This document shows, piece after piece, positions 1-7,750 of a DNA stretch of 40,663 nucleotides. Each line of letters starts with the position of its first letter. Positions within the stretch are counted from its first letter, which is position 1. The position numbers were made by a program, and so were the translations under genes. The DNA lies in the NCBI GenBank assembly GCA_016928775.1, contig JAFGKD010000132.1, positions 1 through 40,663 of the forward strand, in the 5' to 3' direction. This stretch comes from Candidatus Zhuqueibacterota bacterium. GTDB taxonomy: Bacteria > Zhuqueibacterota > Zhuqueibacteria > Residuimicrobiales > Krinioviventaceae. The notes beneath the pieces were generated by a model. The model was not told the DNA's origin and did not search any database. It saw only the letters and a list, made by a program, of their open reading frames with translations.

Positions 1-236
1 ACATAAAGGGCTTCGACTGAATGTCCTTTGCTTTGGACATAGTGATTTCTGTCAACATCATTGAAATTATCGGGTGTGATGCCCAAAATTCGATTATAGA
101 GCACATTAAGGATATCTACACAGGAAAGGCTGCCGCCCGTATGTCCGGTGTTTGCCATTTTTATGTATTTGAGCGTTTTTTTTCTGTATTCTACGGATTT
201 AAGTTCTAAATTTTTGTTTGTATAATAATCCATCAT
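1..236 (-). CDS. Transketolase, N-terminal subunit (partial, cut by window edge)
   Basis: Reading the minus strand from the ATGATG at 236 gives 78 residues that stay open to the window edge. They contain NTGHTGGSLS and, further on, DRNHYVQSKGHSVEALY. These are the two conserved blocks of the thiamine-diphosphate-binding N-terminal part of transketolases (the GH-GGSLS block and the SKGH block). The enzyme moves two-carbon ketol units between sugar phosphates in the cytoplasm. The gene starts only 15 bp after the isomerase stop, so it is almost certainly in the same operon. The short lead-in before the first block fits the split (two-subunit) transketolases, whose C-terminal half would lie beyond position 1. 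The Shine-Dalgarno is weak, and the second ATG (233) is an alternative start. The family call is firm; the substrate is unknown. A dedicated sugar-specific transketolase is as likely as a housekeeping one. Confidence 0.85.
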   Translation of the reverse strand, partial: MMDYYTNKNLELKSVEYRKKTLKYIKMANTGHTGGSLSCVDILNVLYNRILGITPDNFNDVDRNHYVQSKGHSVEALY

Positions 237-251
237 AGGTTCTCGGTTCAA

Positions 252-1664
252 TTAGTTCTTTTCGTGGTAATAAACATCCCAGTTCAGATATTTCTGAAAA
301 GCTTCCGCCAGAATTCCCGCTGTTTTCGAAGCATTCATAACAACATGGTGTTCAAATCCATTTTCACACACATGCTGCATTAATCCTTCCAGATTGGGAA
401 TGTGGGCTACTGCCCTGGTTCCGAATGTGTTGAGTTCGTCGTCTGTTAGCTGACCTTCTCCAATATATGCCCGCATTTTTCCTTGCAAATCGTCTGTGGT
501 AATTCTTCCATAGGTAAGTGGATTTGCCGGTGTTCGACCTTCCATAGCACCATAGGTGTTTTCTTCGCCCAATGTAGAACCAAGAATCGGTGCCGTGCTA
601 ATTTTTATGTTGGGAACAAACGATTTGGCCCAGTTACCGCAGTGAAACAAAACAACCTTGTCCTCTTCCTGGCCGTAATTATTGTTCCAATCCGCCAACG
701 CACTTGGTTGCATTGATGCGAGCTGCATGGCGTACATGGTTAAAACGCCGGTAACATCCACTTCACAGGCGCTCGGCATCAGGTCCTCGCTCATCATGCT
801 CATATTGGTGCAAACATTAATGCCAAAATTGGACTGCATGGAATTCCAGCATTGGATGGCTGTTGCATCCAGAGCATTTTCGTTAATAAAATCCAGGAGA
901 ATCACACCCAATCGGGCCATTTTAGTCAGGTATTCAATTGGTACATTTTCGACGTTGGCGTATGCTTTAATTTCATCCAGGCGATTTTGAACCACTTTAT
1001 CATTGTCCGCCAGTTTTTGGAACTTGCCAAGAATTTCTGACAAGTCAACAGTTGTAACGCTGATGCCGTTAGCTTCCAGAATTTTCTCGCTATAGCGAAC
1101 TGTATTGAACGCACCCGGTCTAGCGCCAACCGCTCCCAATCGTGCGCCTCTGACACCGTTTACAACCCGGCATACCGCCGCAAATTTGAGCAAATCCTTC
1201 TCAAAACCAGCGTCGTTCACATAAACCACGTGCTTTAATGTGAGGGTGTAAGGAATATTGGCCTGGCGTAAGTTGTTGCAGACGGATATTTTTCCACAAT
1301 AGGCATCACGTCTTCTAACAACACTCAGTTGATTCAAATCATCGGGATACCCTTGCACCAAAATTGGCACGGTAAGACCGGACAGTTTGATCGTATCCGC
1401 AACGCCTTTTTCATCGCCAAAATTGGGAAGTACAACCAGCACACCATCAATGTCGTCCTGGTTCTTGTTGAAAAGATCGGCGCATTTTTGCGCGTCCTGA
1501 AAAGTCTCAACCCCGCCGAGCTTGGTATCCTGCTCGCCCAGCATGACATGTTTTATATTTAATTTTTGAAAAAGATCAACTATATCTTTTCTGGCTTCGG
1601 TTACCAGATGATCAGGAAAGAAATCCCGGTTTCCAAATAAAACACCCAAAGTTGTTGATGACAT
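252..1664 (-). CDS. L-fucose/L-arabinose isomerase-fold sugar isomerase
   Basis: 470 residues, cytoplasmic, no signal peptide. The N-terminal Rossmann-like half (LGVLFGNRDFFPDHLV), the central RRRDAYCGKIS block and the C-terminal CEVDV (Glu about 301), FHCGN (His about 341) and EHHVVM (His about 439/440) blocks are those of the COG2407-type FucI/AraA-fold isomerases. These interconvert aldoses and ketoses using a divalent metal. Glu 301 and the two His sites are the likely metal or catalytic ligands (inference from family layout). I chose the ATG at 1664 because AGGAGA lies 6-8 bases upstream; a 14-codon extension to 1706 has no such site. It sits between the permease and the transketolase, so it should isomerise the imported sugar. 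L-fucose, D-arabinose, L-arabinose or a branched pentose are all possible; sequence alone does not decide. Confidence 0.8.
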   Translation of the reverse strand: MSSTTLGVLFGNRDFFPDHLVTEARKDIVDLFQKLNIKHVMLGEQDTKLGGVETFQDAQKCADLFNKNQDDIDGVLVVLPNFGDEKGVADTIKLSGLTVPILVQGYPDDLNQLSVVRRRDAYCGKISVCNNLRQANIPYTLTLKHVVYVNDAGFEKDLLKFAAVCRVVNGVRGARLGAVGARPGAFNTVRYSEKILEANGISVTTVDLSEILGKFQKLADNDKVVQNRLDEIKAYANVENVPIEYLTKMARLGVILLDFINENALDATAIQCWNSMQSNFGINVCTNMSMMSEDLMPSACEVDVTGVLTMYAMQLASMQPSALADWNNNYGQEEDKVVLFHCGNWAKSFVPNIKISTAPILGSTLGEENTYGAMEGRTPANPLTYGRITTDDLQGKMRAYIGEGQLTDDELNTFGTRAVAHIPNLEGLMQHVCENGFEHHVVMNASKTAGILAEAFQKYLNWDVYYHEKN

Positions 1665-1751
1665 TGACTGTTCTCCTATTGATTTGTAATTCGCTATCCC
1701 AAACAACTATCTTTTAAGGTATATGGAATCACTCTACCTTTTTCTTCATTA

Positions 1752-2720
1752 TCACTCACCCTTTGTATTAAATTTATCGATGACAACGGCGAGTAAAATC
1801 ACAAATCCCTTGATCACCTGCTGCCAGAAGGGTGACACATTTAACAGTACCAAACCATTATTTAACACACCGATAATTCCCGCTCCAATGACGGTTCCGA
1901 TGATTGAACCTTTTCCCCCGCTTAACGACGTACCACCAATCACTACAGCTGCAATAGAGTCGAGTTCATAACCACCTCCGGCATTGGGTTGTGCTGAATC
2001 CAGACGGGCAGTAACCAGCAATCCGGCTATAGCGCATAGCATCCCGGCAATCATGTAGACAACCACCTTGACTTTGTTCACTTTTATACCGGAAAGCAGT
2101 GCGGCACGTTCGTTCCCCCCAATAGCGTAAATATATCTGCCTGTACGAGTCTTATTCATAAAAAACGCGGCCAAAGAAACCACAAAAATTGAAATCCACA
2201 CTGGCATGGGCATCCCCAAAAACCATCCCGTCCCGATGTAGTTGAACTGGTCGCCCAATTGTGTTATGGGAAAACCCTTTGTGTAAAGCATGGTGAGTCC
2301 ACGGGCAATGGTAAGCATTGCCAATGTCGCCACAAACGGCGGCACTTTGAATTTGGTAATCATAAATCCGTTAAACCATCCTAAAAAAGCGCCTGCTGCC
2401 AAGGCTATCCAAATGACTCCAAACAGTGTCATCCCGATATACAAGTTCATTCCCTGCATTTCAATGCCGTTTTTAAACAGGCCGGCAGCGATGGCGCCAG
2501 TAAAGGCGAGAATGGAACCTACCGACAAATCAATCCCGCCTGTCAGGATCACCATGGTCATGCCAACGGAAATGCACACATTCACCGAGATTTGTCTAGC
2601 CACGTTGAATAGGTTATCCTTTGTAGCAAAATTCTCGGACAGGATTGTCATTGCTACAGCCATCAGGAATAGGGCAATCAGAGGCTGTAAATTCGAAATA
2701 TCAATTTTACGTTTTTTCAT
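1752..2720 (-). CDS. RbsC-like sugar ABC transporter permease
   Basis: 322 residues, strongly hydrophobic, with about eight to ten membrane segments starting near residue 12. The block VGMTMVILTGGIDLSVGSI and the later GGTSLSGGKGSIIGT are signatures of the BPD_transp_2 permeases of the ribose/galactose class (RbsC, about 320 residues, so full length). It forms the inner-membrane channel, probably as a homodimer, with the ATPase encoded 54 bp upstream and the binding protein encoded three genes upstream. The Shine-Dalgarno is poor, but the start is fixed by the MKKRK cytoplasmic lead. The family call is firm. The substrate class is a monosaccharide, most often a pentose or hexose. Confidence 0.92.
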   Translation of the reverse strand: MKKRKIDISNLQPLIALFLMAVAMTILSENFATKDNLFNVARQISVNVCISVGMTMVILTGGIDLSVGSILAFTGAIAAGLFKNGIEMQGMNLYIGMTLFGVIWIALAAGAFLGWFNGFMITKFKVPPFVATLAMLTIARGLTMLYTKGFPITQLGDQFNYIGTGWFLGMPMPVWISIFVVSLAAFFMNKTRTGRYIYAIGGNERAALLSGIKVNKVKVVVYMIAGMLCAIAGLLVTARLDSAQPNAGGGYELDSIAAVVIGGTSLSGGKGSIIGTVIGAGIIGVLNNGLVLLNVSPFWQQVIKGFVILLAVVIDKFNTKGE

Positions 2721-2774
2721 CTACTACATGTCTTTCAATAATTAGGAACTATAGTCACAGTAGATCTGGTATTC

Positions 2775-4301
2775 TCATTTAGGTAATGCTGCATGTAATA
2801 TCTTTTCTTCGTTAAATTCGCTGCGAGCAAATTCCCCCGTATGCTGTCCCTCACACATCGAAATGATGCGATCGGAAATAGCCATAATCTCCGGCAACTC
2901 GGATGAAACAACCACGATAGCGATTCCCTGGGCAGCAAGATCATCGATGATCTTGTAAATCTCATTCTTGGCATTGACATCAATTCCGCGAGTCGGCTCA
3001 TCGAGAAATAATATTTTCGGATCGGTTGCCAGCCATTTTGATACGACCACTTTTTGCTGGTTCCCCCCACTCAATTTTATAACCGGCTGACTTGATGAGT
3101 AAGATTTGATATTCAACTTTTCACGATACATTTCCGCCTGATTTCGTTCCAATCTTTCATTTAACAGACCGTTTTTCAGAATTTTTCCCATCGAAGCAAG
3201 ACTAATATTGTGGGAAATCGCCATATTCAGAACCAGGCCATCATGTTTGCGATCTTCAGGGATGAGCGCAATTCCGGCCTTGATCGCGTCATCAGGACTA
3301 TTAATCTTGATGGATTTTTGGTCAATGTTAACTGTCCCGCTAGCCGGAGTTGGGTGCAGACCAAATATCGCTTCAAATAGTTCCGTACGGCCGGCTCCCA
3401 TGAGTCCATAGATACCAAGAACTTCGGACGCATGGACCTTGAATGAAATATTCTTGAGCAGATATTTTCCACTTTTCCCGGATTTCTTCAAAGACATGTT
3501 CTTTATCTTTAGCCGAACATTTCCTTTTTTATGTGCCTGTTTCACGAAAAAATCTTTAATATCGCGTCCAACCATAAGCTTGACGACATCATCAACTGGA
3601 ATATTTTTTACTGCCGACTCACCGACAGAACATCCATCGCGCAGGATCGTTACATAATCTGCCAGTTGCGTCAGTTCATCCATTTTGTGGGTGATATAAA
3701 CGATGGCAACGCCATCACTCTTGAGTGATTCTATCAGTTTGAACAGCGTTTTGGTTTCACTTTCCGAAAGCGCAGATGTCGGTTCATCCATGATCAGCAC
3801 ACGAACATCGAATGACAGCGCTTTGGCAATTTCGACAATTTGCTGCTGCCCGATACGCAGAGAAGAAATTTTCCTGCTCACATCTGTATCAAATTTCAGT
3901 TTGATGAGCAGGACGCGCGATTCCTCCTCCATTTTATTATAATCGATCGTCCTGATCTTGTTCAGAGGTTCCCGACCAAGGAAAATATTTTCGGCGATAG
4001 ACATATGCGGAACCAATTGCAGTTCCTGGTGTATGATTGAAATCCCTGCTTGCCTGGCTTCTGTTGTATCCTTAAACACAACCTTTTTACCATCCAGCAA
4101 AAGCTCGCCATCGTATTCGGTATACACGCCGGAGAGGATATTCACAAGTGTGGATTTACCCGCGCCGTTTTCACCGACAACAGCATTGACCTTGCCGGCA
4201 TACACGCGTAGATCGACCTTATTGAGGGCCAACACACCAGGAAATTGCTTGGTGATTTTCCTGGCTTCGATAATCGCGTAATCTGTCGAGCGTGCTTTCA
4301 A
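2775..4301 (-). CDS. RbsA-like sugar ABC transporter ATPase (two ATP-binding domains)
   Basis: 508 residues, the usual length for the fused double ATPases of ribose-type importers. Domain 1 has an intact Walker A (GENGAGKST, about 43-51) and Walker B (VLIMDEPTSAL), with a degenerate signature, LRIGQQQ. Domain 2 has a degenerate P-loop (GLMGAGRTE), a good signature (LSGGNQQ) and Walker B (ILFLDEPTRGIDV). This asymmetry, one canonical and one degenerate site, is typical of RbsA/MglA/XylG. The start codon appears to be TTG: the TTG at 4301 overlaps the TGA stop of the DUF2291 gene (TTGA), with GAGGT 7 bases upstream, which suggests translational coupling. It powers import through the RbsC-like permease. 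Confidence 0.93.
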   Translation of the reverse strand: MKARSTDYAIIEARKITKQFPGVLALNKVDLRVYAGKVNAVVGENGAGKSTLVNILSGVYTEYDGELLLDGKKVVFKDTTEARQAGISIIHQELQLVPHMSIAENIFLGREPLNKIRTIDYNKMEEESRVLLIKLKFDTDVSRKISSLRIGQQQIVEIAKALSFDVRVLIMDEPTSALSESETKTLFKLIESLKSDGVAIVYITHKMDELTQLADYVTILRDGCSVGESAVKNIPVDDVVKLMVGRDIKDFFVKQAHKKGNVRLKIKNMSLKKSGKSGKYLLKNISFKVHASEVLGIYGLMGAGRTELFEAIFGLHPTPASGTVNIDQKSIKINSPDDAIKAGIALIPEDRKHDGLVLNMAISHNISLASMGKILKNGLLNERLERNQAEMYREKLNIKSYSSSQPVIKLSGGNQQKVVVSKWLATDPKILFLDEPTRGIDVNAKNEIYKIIDDLAAQGIAIVVVSSELPEIMAISDRIISMCEGQHTGEFARSEFNEEKILHAALPK

Positions 4302-4918
4302 CGGGCGACCTCAATTTTTAATGGTACGATAGCTATCTGGTCCGGTATATTTTTCGGATCAATTTCAACAGCCCCAATAAATTTTATTACATCACCATCA
4401 GCAAGTGAATCAAGTTTTGAGACCTCGCGCTGCAAAATCAATTTGTTTAATTCGGTAGAAATCGCATTAAAATCCATGGTGTTCTCAAAGTCATCAATGT
4501 TAAAATAATCGGTGGCGTCACGAGCGGCATTGCTAAAGATATATTTTATCTGCAGCTTGTATTCCGAGCGCCCATCTGTTATTTCAACAGGAATTTCTTC
4601 AGAGTCTGGTAAAAATTGTTTTGTTTGACCACTCACTAAAAAGCAATAGGATGATGTAATACCAACGGCCTTGCCATGTTGACTCGTTAAATTTTCCGGA
4701 TTATCCACTAATTGTGAATCAAACAACTTTAGATCGATGGCTGATGCAAGTAATTTGTCCAGTTCATTATCCCAAAAATAGTGCGCTTTATCTTTAGGAT
4801 CAAAGGTCTTCATGCTTTCCTTTGCTTTTCTCTCATCCAGTTTTTCGAAATAGACTGAATTATAAAGAGCCACAATGACTATAAGAGCAAAAACAGAGAT
4901 TTTTATATATTTTTTCAT
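4298..4918 (-). CDS. DUF2291 family membrane-anchored periplasmic protein
   Basis: 206 residues. An N-terminal hydrophobic stretch (about 5-20) serves as a signal or anchor. The body matches the DUF2291 pattern as I know it: a FDPKDKAHYFWDNEL block, a GITSSYCFLVSG strand, and ARDATDYFNIDDFENTMDF followed by ELN. DUF2291 proteins are repeatedly encoded next to ribose-type ABC importers and are annotated only as putative lipoproteins; their role is unknown. This copy has no lipobox Cys, so it is more likely membrane-tethered. It lies between the binding protein and the ATPase and overlaps the ATPase start by 4 bases, so it is produced with the transporter. A role in assembling or stabilising the importer is inference. 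Confidence 0.8.
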   Translation of the reverse strand: MKKYIKISVFALIVIVALYNSVYFEKLDERKAKESMKTFDPKDKAHYFWDNELDKLLASAIDLKLFDSQLVDNPENLTSQHGKAVGITSSYCFLVSGQTKQFLPDSEEIPVEITDGRSEYKLQIKYIFSNAARDATDYFNIDDFENTMDFNAISTELNKLILQREVSKLDSLADGDVIKFIGAVEIDPKNIPDQIAIVPLKIEVAR

Positions 4919-4935
4919 TTGTCTTTATGTTTCCC

Positions 4936-5014
4936 AAGTGAAACGTGAAAAGTGAGACGTGAGATGTAAAAGCTTTTATTTCGTTTGACGTTTCACATTT
5001 CAACTTTCACTTCA
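4936..5014. repeat. Palindromic element of GTGAAACGTG type
   Basis: It lies between the binding-protein and DUF2291 genes (154-bp gap). Arm 1 (4936-4973) is made of degenerate repeats AAGTGAAACGTGAAAAGTGA; arm 2 (4984-5014) is its approximate inverse complement (GACGTTTCACATTTCAACTT). It would fold into a long imperfect hairpin in the transcript. Such hairpins after a binding-protein gene often raise its level over the rest of the operon by protecting the RNA (inference). Confidence 0.65.
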
Positions 5015-5072
5015 TTAAGCATGATTTATTTCTGTACAAATGAATGTAAAATAAAGTTCACTTGTAATAGCA

Positions 5073-6023
5073 TCATTCCGCTTTTCCAAAAGCGACATAA
5101 TTTCCAACATTTTCTTTTGTGACCAGTTCTACAGCCACCGGTATTTTTTGTTGAAAATTGCGCTCGCCATTTATGTACTTGTCAGCATATTCTGCGGCTG
5201 TTTTGGCCATGGTTTTTGGGAACTGCATACCAGTCGCTTCAATTTTGCCTTCACGTATCGCATCAACAACATCAGCGGCGCCATCAAAACCGAAAACCAT
5301 AATTTCGCCTTCTTTTCCAGCAGCGCGTACGGCTTGATAAGCGCCCATTGCCATGGCATCGTTACCACAAAAAACGGCGTCAATATTTTGGTGCGCCTGC
5401 AGCATGGATTCCATCACTTCCATCGCTTTGTTACGATCGAATTCGCCTGTCTGCTGTGCCACCATTTTCAGGTCGGGATAATTATCCACCACACTGTGGA
5501 AACCTTTTGAACGATTCCAGGTATTATTATCGCCAACCAAACCTAGCAGTTCGACATAGTTGCCTTTTCCGTTAAGCTTTTTAACAAAATACTGTCCCAG
5601 GAGTACGCAGCCGGAATAATTATCAGATAAAATTTGGGCAACAGCCACATCATTTGCGTCAATTTCCCTATCCATACAGAATACTGGAATGCCAGCCTTT
5701 TTTGCAGCTTTCACATTTGCAACAGAACCCTTTGCATCTGTTGGATTAAATAAAATCGCCTTGTATCCCGAAGCGATAATATTATCGAAATGTTCAGTCT
5801 CTTTTGATGGATTATTTTGTGAATCAAAGATGACCGTTTCATAACCAAGTTCAACAGCGCGTTTTTTGGCTGTTTCCCCAAGAACGACAAACCAGGGATT
5901 GTTTAACGTTGAAATGACAACAGCTATTTTTTTGACGTTGTTATTTGATTTTGAACAGGAAAAAATGAACTGGCTGATTATGAGTAAACCAATTATGCAA
6001 AGAATGAGCTTTTTTGATTTCAT
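5073..6023 (-). CDS. RbsB-like periplasmic sugar-binding protein (probable lipoprotein)
   Basis: 316 residues, full length for RbsB plus a signal peptide. The signal ends in IFSC (Cys 23), a plausible lipobox. By eye alignment to E. coli RbsB, most ribose contacts are kept: STLNNP (start of the mature domain), NPTD, DRE, SDN, an Arg in NRSKGF, FDR, CGND, GFDG and the Gln of TGMQFP. One visible change is Trp 44, where E. coli RbsB has the first Phe of its NPFFV motif. The pocket should therefore accept ribose or a close relative, but the stacking residue differs. It delivers the sugar to the RbsAC-like transporter. AAGGGA lies upstream of the ATG. Palindromic elements flank it on both sides. 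Confidence 0.92.
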   Translation of the reverse strand: MKSKKLILCIIGLLIISQFIFSCSKSNNNVKKIAVVISTLNNPWFVVLGETAKKRAVELGYETVIFDSQNNPSKETEHFDNIIASGYKAILFNPTDAKGSVANVKAAKKAGIPVFCMDREIDANDVAVAQILSDNYSGCVLLGQYFVKKLNGKGNYVELLGLVGDNNTWNRSKGFHSVVDNYPDLKMVAQQTGEFDRNKAMEVMESMLQAHQNIDAVFCGNDAMAMGAYQAVRAAGKEGEIMVFGFDGAADVVDAIREGKIEATGMQFPKTMAKTAAEYADKYINGERNFQQKIPVAVELVTKENVGNYVAFGKAE

Positions 6024-6060
6024 TTTTCAATCCCTTGTTTTAATGATTAATATAAAAAGC

Positions 6061-6136
6061 ATTCAGCTATTAGCTGTCAGCCATCAGCTTTAACTCTATT
6101 TATTTGCTGAAAGCTGATAGCTGACGGCTGATAGCT
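6061..6136. repeat. Palindromic element of AGCTGAT type, copy 1
   Basis: Arm 1 (6061-6091) and arm 2 (6106-6136) pair over about 27 bp with three mismatches and a 14-base loop. The arms are built from repeated AGCTGAT/AGCTGAC units. It begins one base after the kinase stop, between kinase and binding-protein genes, so it could end or attenuate transcription or stabilise the RNA. There is no U-run. Confidence 0.7.
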
Positions 6137-6137
6137 C

Positions 6138-7628
6138 TTATTTTGTTTTTACGGAATTAACAGCCTTCTTCCAACCATTATACAATTTTGTTCTTACCTC
6201 TCCAGATATTTTTGACTCGAACTTTTTTCTCATAGAAACTACTTTATCCAATTCATCCAAATTCTTCCAAAGTCCAATTCCCAATCCGCCTGCGAATGCA
6301 GCGCCAAACGCCGACGCTTCTTCTACGTCGTGGACAACAACACTTGAGTCAAGTATATCGCTTTGGAATTGCATCAGGAATTGATTTTTCGTGGGTCCGC
6401 CATCCACTCTTATTTCTGACAGTTCAATTCCAGCTTCCTTAGTCATTAAATCCAGCAAATCCTTTATCTGATAAGCAATAGCTTCCAAAGCCGCTCGTAC
6501 AACATGCGCCTTTTTCGTATTTCGTGCCATTCCAGAAATGGACGCTCTGGCGGCGTTATCCCAGTATGGCGCGCCAAGTCCAACAAATGCAGGAACCATG
6601 TAAACATTATTATTATCTTTCACCGACAATGCTAACAATTCTGATTCCTCGGCATTTGATATCAACTCAAAATCCTTCACTAACCAGTTGATGGTGTCAC
6701 CTGTACAGTGAATATTGCCTTCAAAGACATAGTCGATCTTTTTCTTGCAGCCAAAACCGATGGAGGTCACCAAGCCTTCGGGACTTTTCATCGGTTCTTC
6801 TCCGATATTCATCATGATGGATGAGCCGGTTCCATACGTTGCTTTGGCCATGCCTTTTTTGAAGCAGTTTTGTGCGAACAATGCAGCATGCGAATCTCCC
6901 ATCACACCGGTGATTGGTATTTCACGATCAAACACATCACCGATTTCAGTATTCCCGAAAATGGCGTCGGAATATTTGACTTCAGGAGCCATCGATTCAT
7001 AAAGACCCATAAGATCCAAAAGCTCTTTATCCCATTTCAGATCATAGATATTGTAAAGCATGGTACGACTGGCATTCGAATAATCAGTGGCGTGCACCTT
7101 TCCGCCCGTCAGTTTATAAATAATCCATGAATCCATGGTGCCAAAAACCAGATCACCTGCGGCTGCTTTCTGCTTCACTCCATCAACATTGTCCAAAATC
7201 CATTTCAAACCGGTTGCGGAAAAGTACGGATCGATCAACAGACCTGTTTTGGACTCGACCATTTCGCTGTAGCCCTGTTCTTTTAAAACCTTGCAGGTTG
7301 CTGCGCCCCGTTGACATTGCCATACAATCGCATTATAGACAGGCTTACCACTTTTTCTATCCCATATAGCGACGGTTTCCCGTTGATTGCTAATGGCCAC
7401 CGCAGCTATTTCAGAAAAATCCGTCTTGCTCTCCCGCAATACATTTTTAATAGCGATTTTTGTCTTTTCAAATATTTCTTCGGGATCGTGCTCAACCCAG
7501 TCCGGCTGGGGATAGAATTGCTGGTGATTTTCAGTGCAGCGATGGACAACTTTTCCCTCATCATCAAAGATAATCGCTTTTGTACCGCTTGTACTTTGAT
7601 CAATTGTTAATATTTTTACTTCTGACAT
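6138..7628 (-). CDS. FGGY carbohydrate kinase, glycerol-kinase-like with altered pocket
   Basis: 496 residues, full length for the family, cytoplasmic. It aligns by eye to E. coli GlpK almost without gaps: the DQSTSGTKA phosphate loop, NQRE (Arg 83, Glu 84), IVWQC (Trp 103), IDPYFSAT (Tyr 135), GDSHAALF (Asp 245) and TYGTGSS. Two glycerol contacts of GlpK are changed: Gln 246 is Ser and Phe 270 is Ser. The loop that binds the inhibitor fructose-1,6-bisphosphate in GlpK is also changed (Gly 234 is Asp, Arg 236 is Glu). The reaction is ATP-dependent phosphorylation of a polyol or ketose. As first gene of the transporter/isomerase/transketolase operon, it more likely phosphorylates the ketose made by the isomerase than glycerol (inference). 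The Shine-Dalgarno is weak (GAG). The 122 bp upstream contain a TTGACT box, but I see no convincing promoter. Confidence 0.82.
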   Translation of the reverse strand: MSEVKILTIDQSTSGTKAIIFDDEGKVVHRCTENHQQFYPQPDWVEHDPEEIFEKTKIAIKNVLRESKTDFSEIAAVAISNQRETVAIWDRKSGKPVYNAIVWQCQRGAATCKVLKEQGYSEMVESKTGLLIDPYFSATGLKWILDNVDGVKQKAAAGDLVFGTMDSWIIYKLTGGKVHATDYSNASRTMLYNIYDLKWDKELLDLMGLYESMAPEVKYSDAIFGNTEIGDVFDREIPITGVMGDSHAALFAQNCFKKGMAKATYGTGSSIMMNIGEEPMKSPEGLVTSIGFGCKKKIDYVFEGNIHCTGDTINWLVKDFELISNAEESELLALSVKDNNNVYMVPAFVGLGAPYWDNAARASISGMARNTKKAHVVRAALEAIAYQIKDLLDLMTKEAGIELSEIRVDGGPTKNQFLMQFQSDILDSSVVVHDVEEASAFGAAFAGGLGIGLWKNLDELDKVVSMRKKFESKISGEVRTKLYNGWKKAVNSVKTK

Positions 7629-7750
7629 TAAGTATACTCGTTAATTAATTTTCAAATTCAACATGTCACAGTCAATTTCTGATGAAATGATCATACTTAA
7701 AAATTCTTATTATGCTTTTTATACCATGTGGCTTTGATTTATAAGCTAAT

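Noticed and set aside
1665..1706. Fourteen-codon N-terminal extension of the isomerase
   Set aside because: The ribosome site AGGAGA falls inside it and positions the start at 1664.
2735..3070. A 111-codon minus-strand frame within the RbsA ATPase gene
   Set aside because: It overlaps the ATPase in another frame and shows no signal or motif.
7629..7645. TATACT as a -10 box before the kinase gene
   Set aside because: It is two bases from the start codon, which would leave no leader, and no -35 stands at proper spacing.
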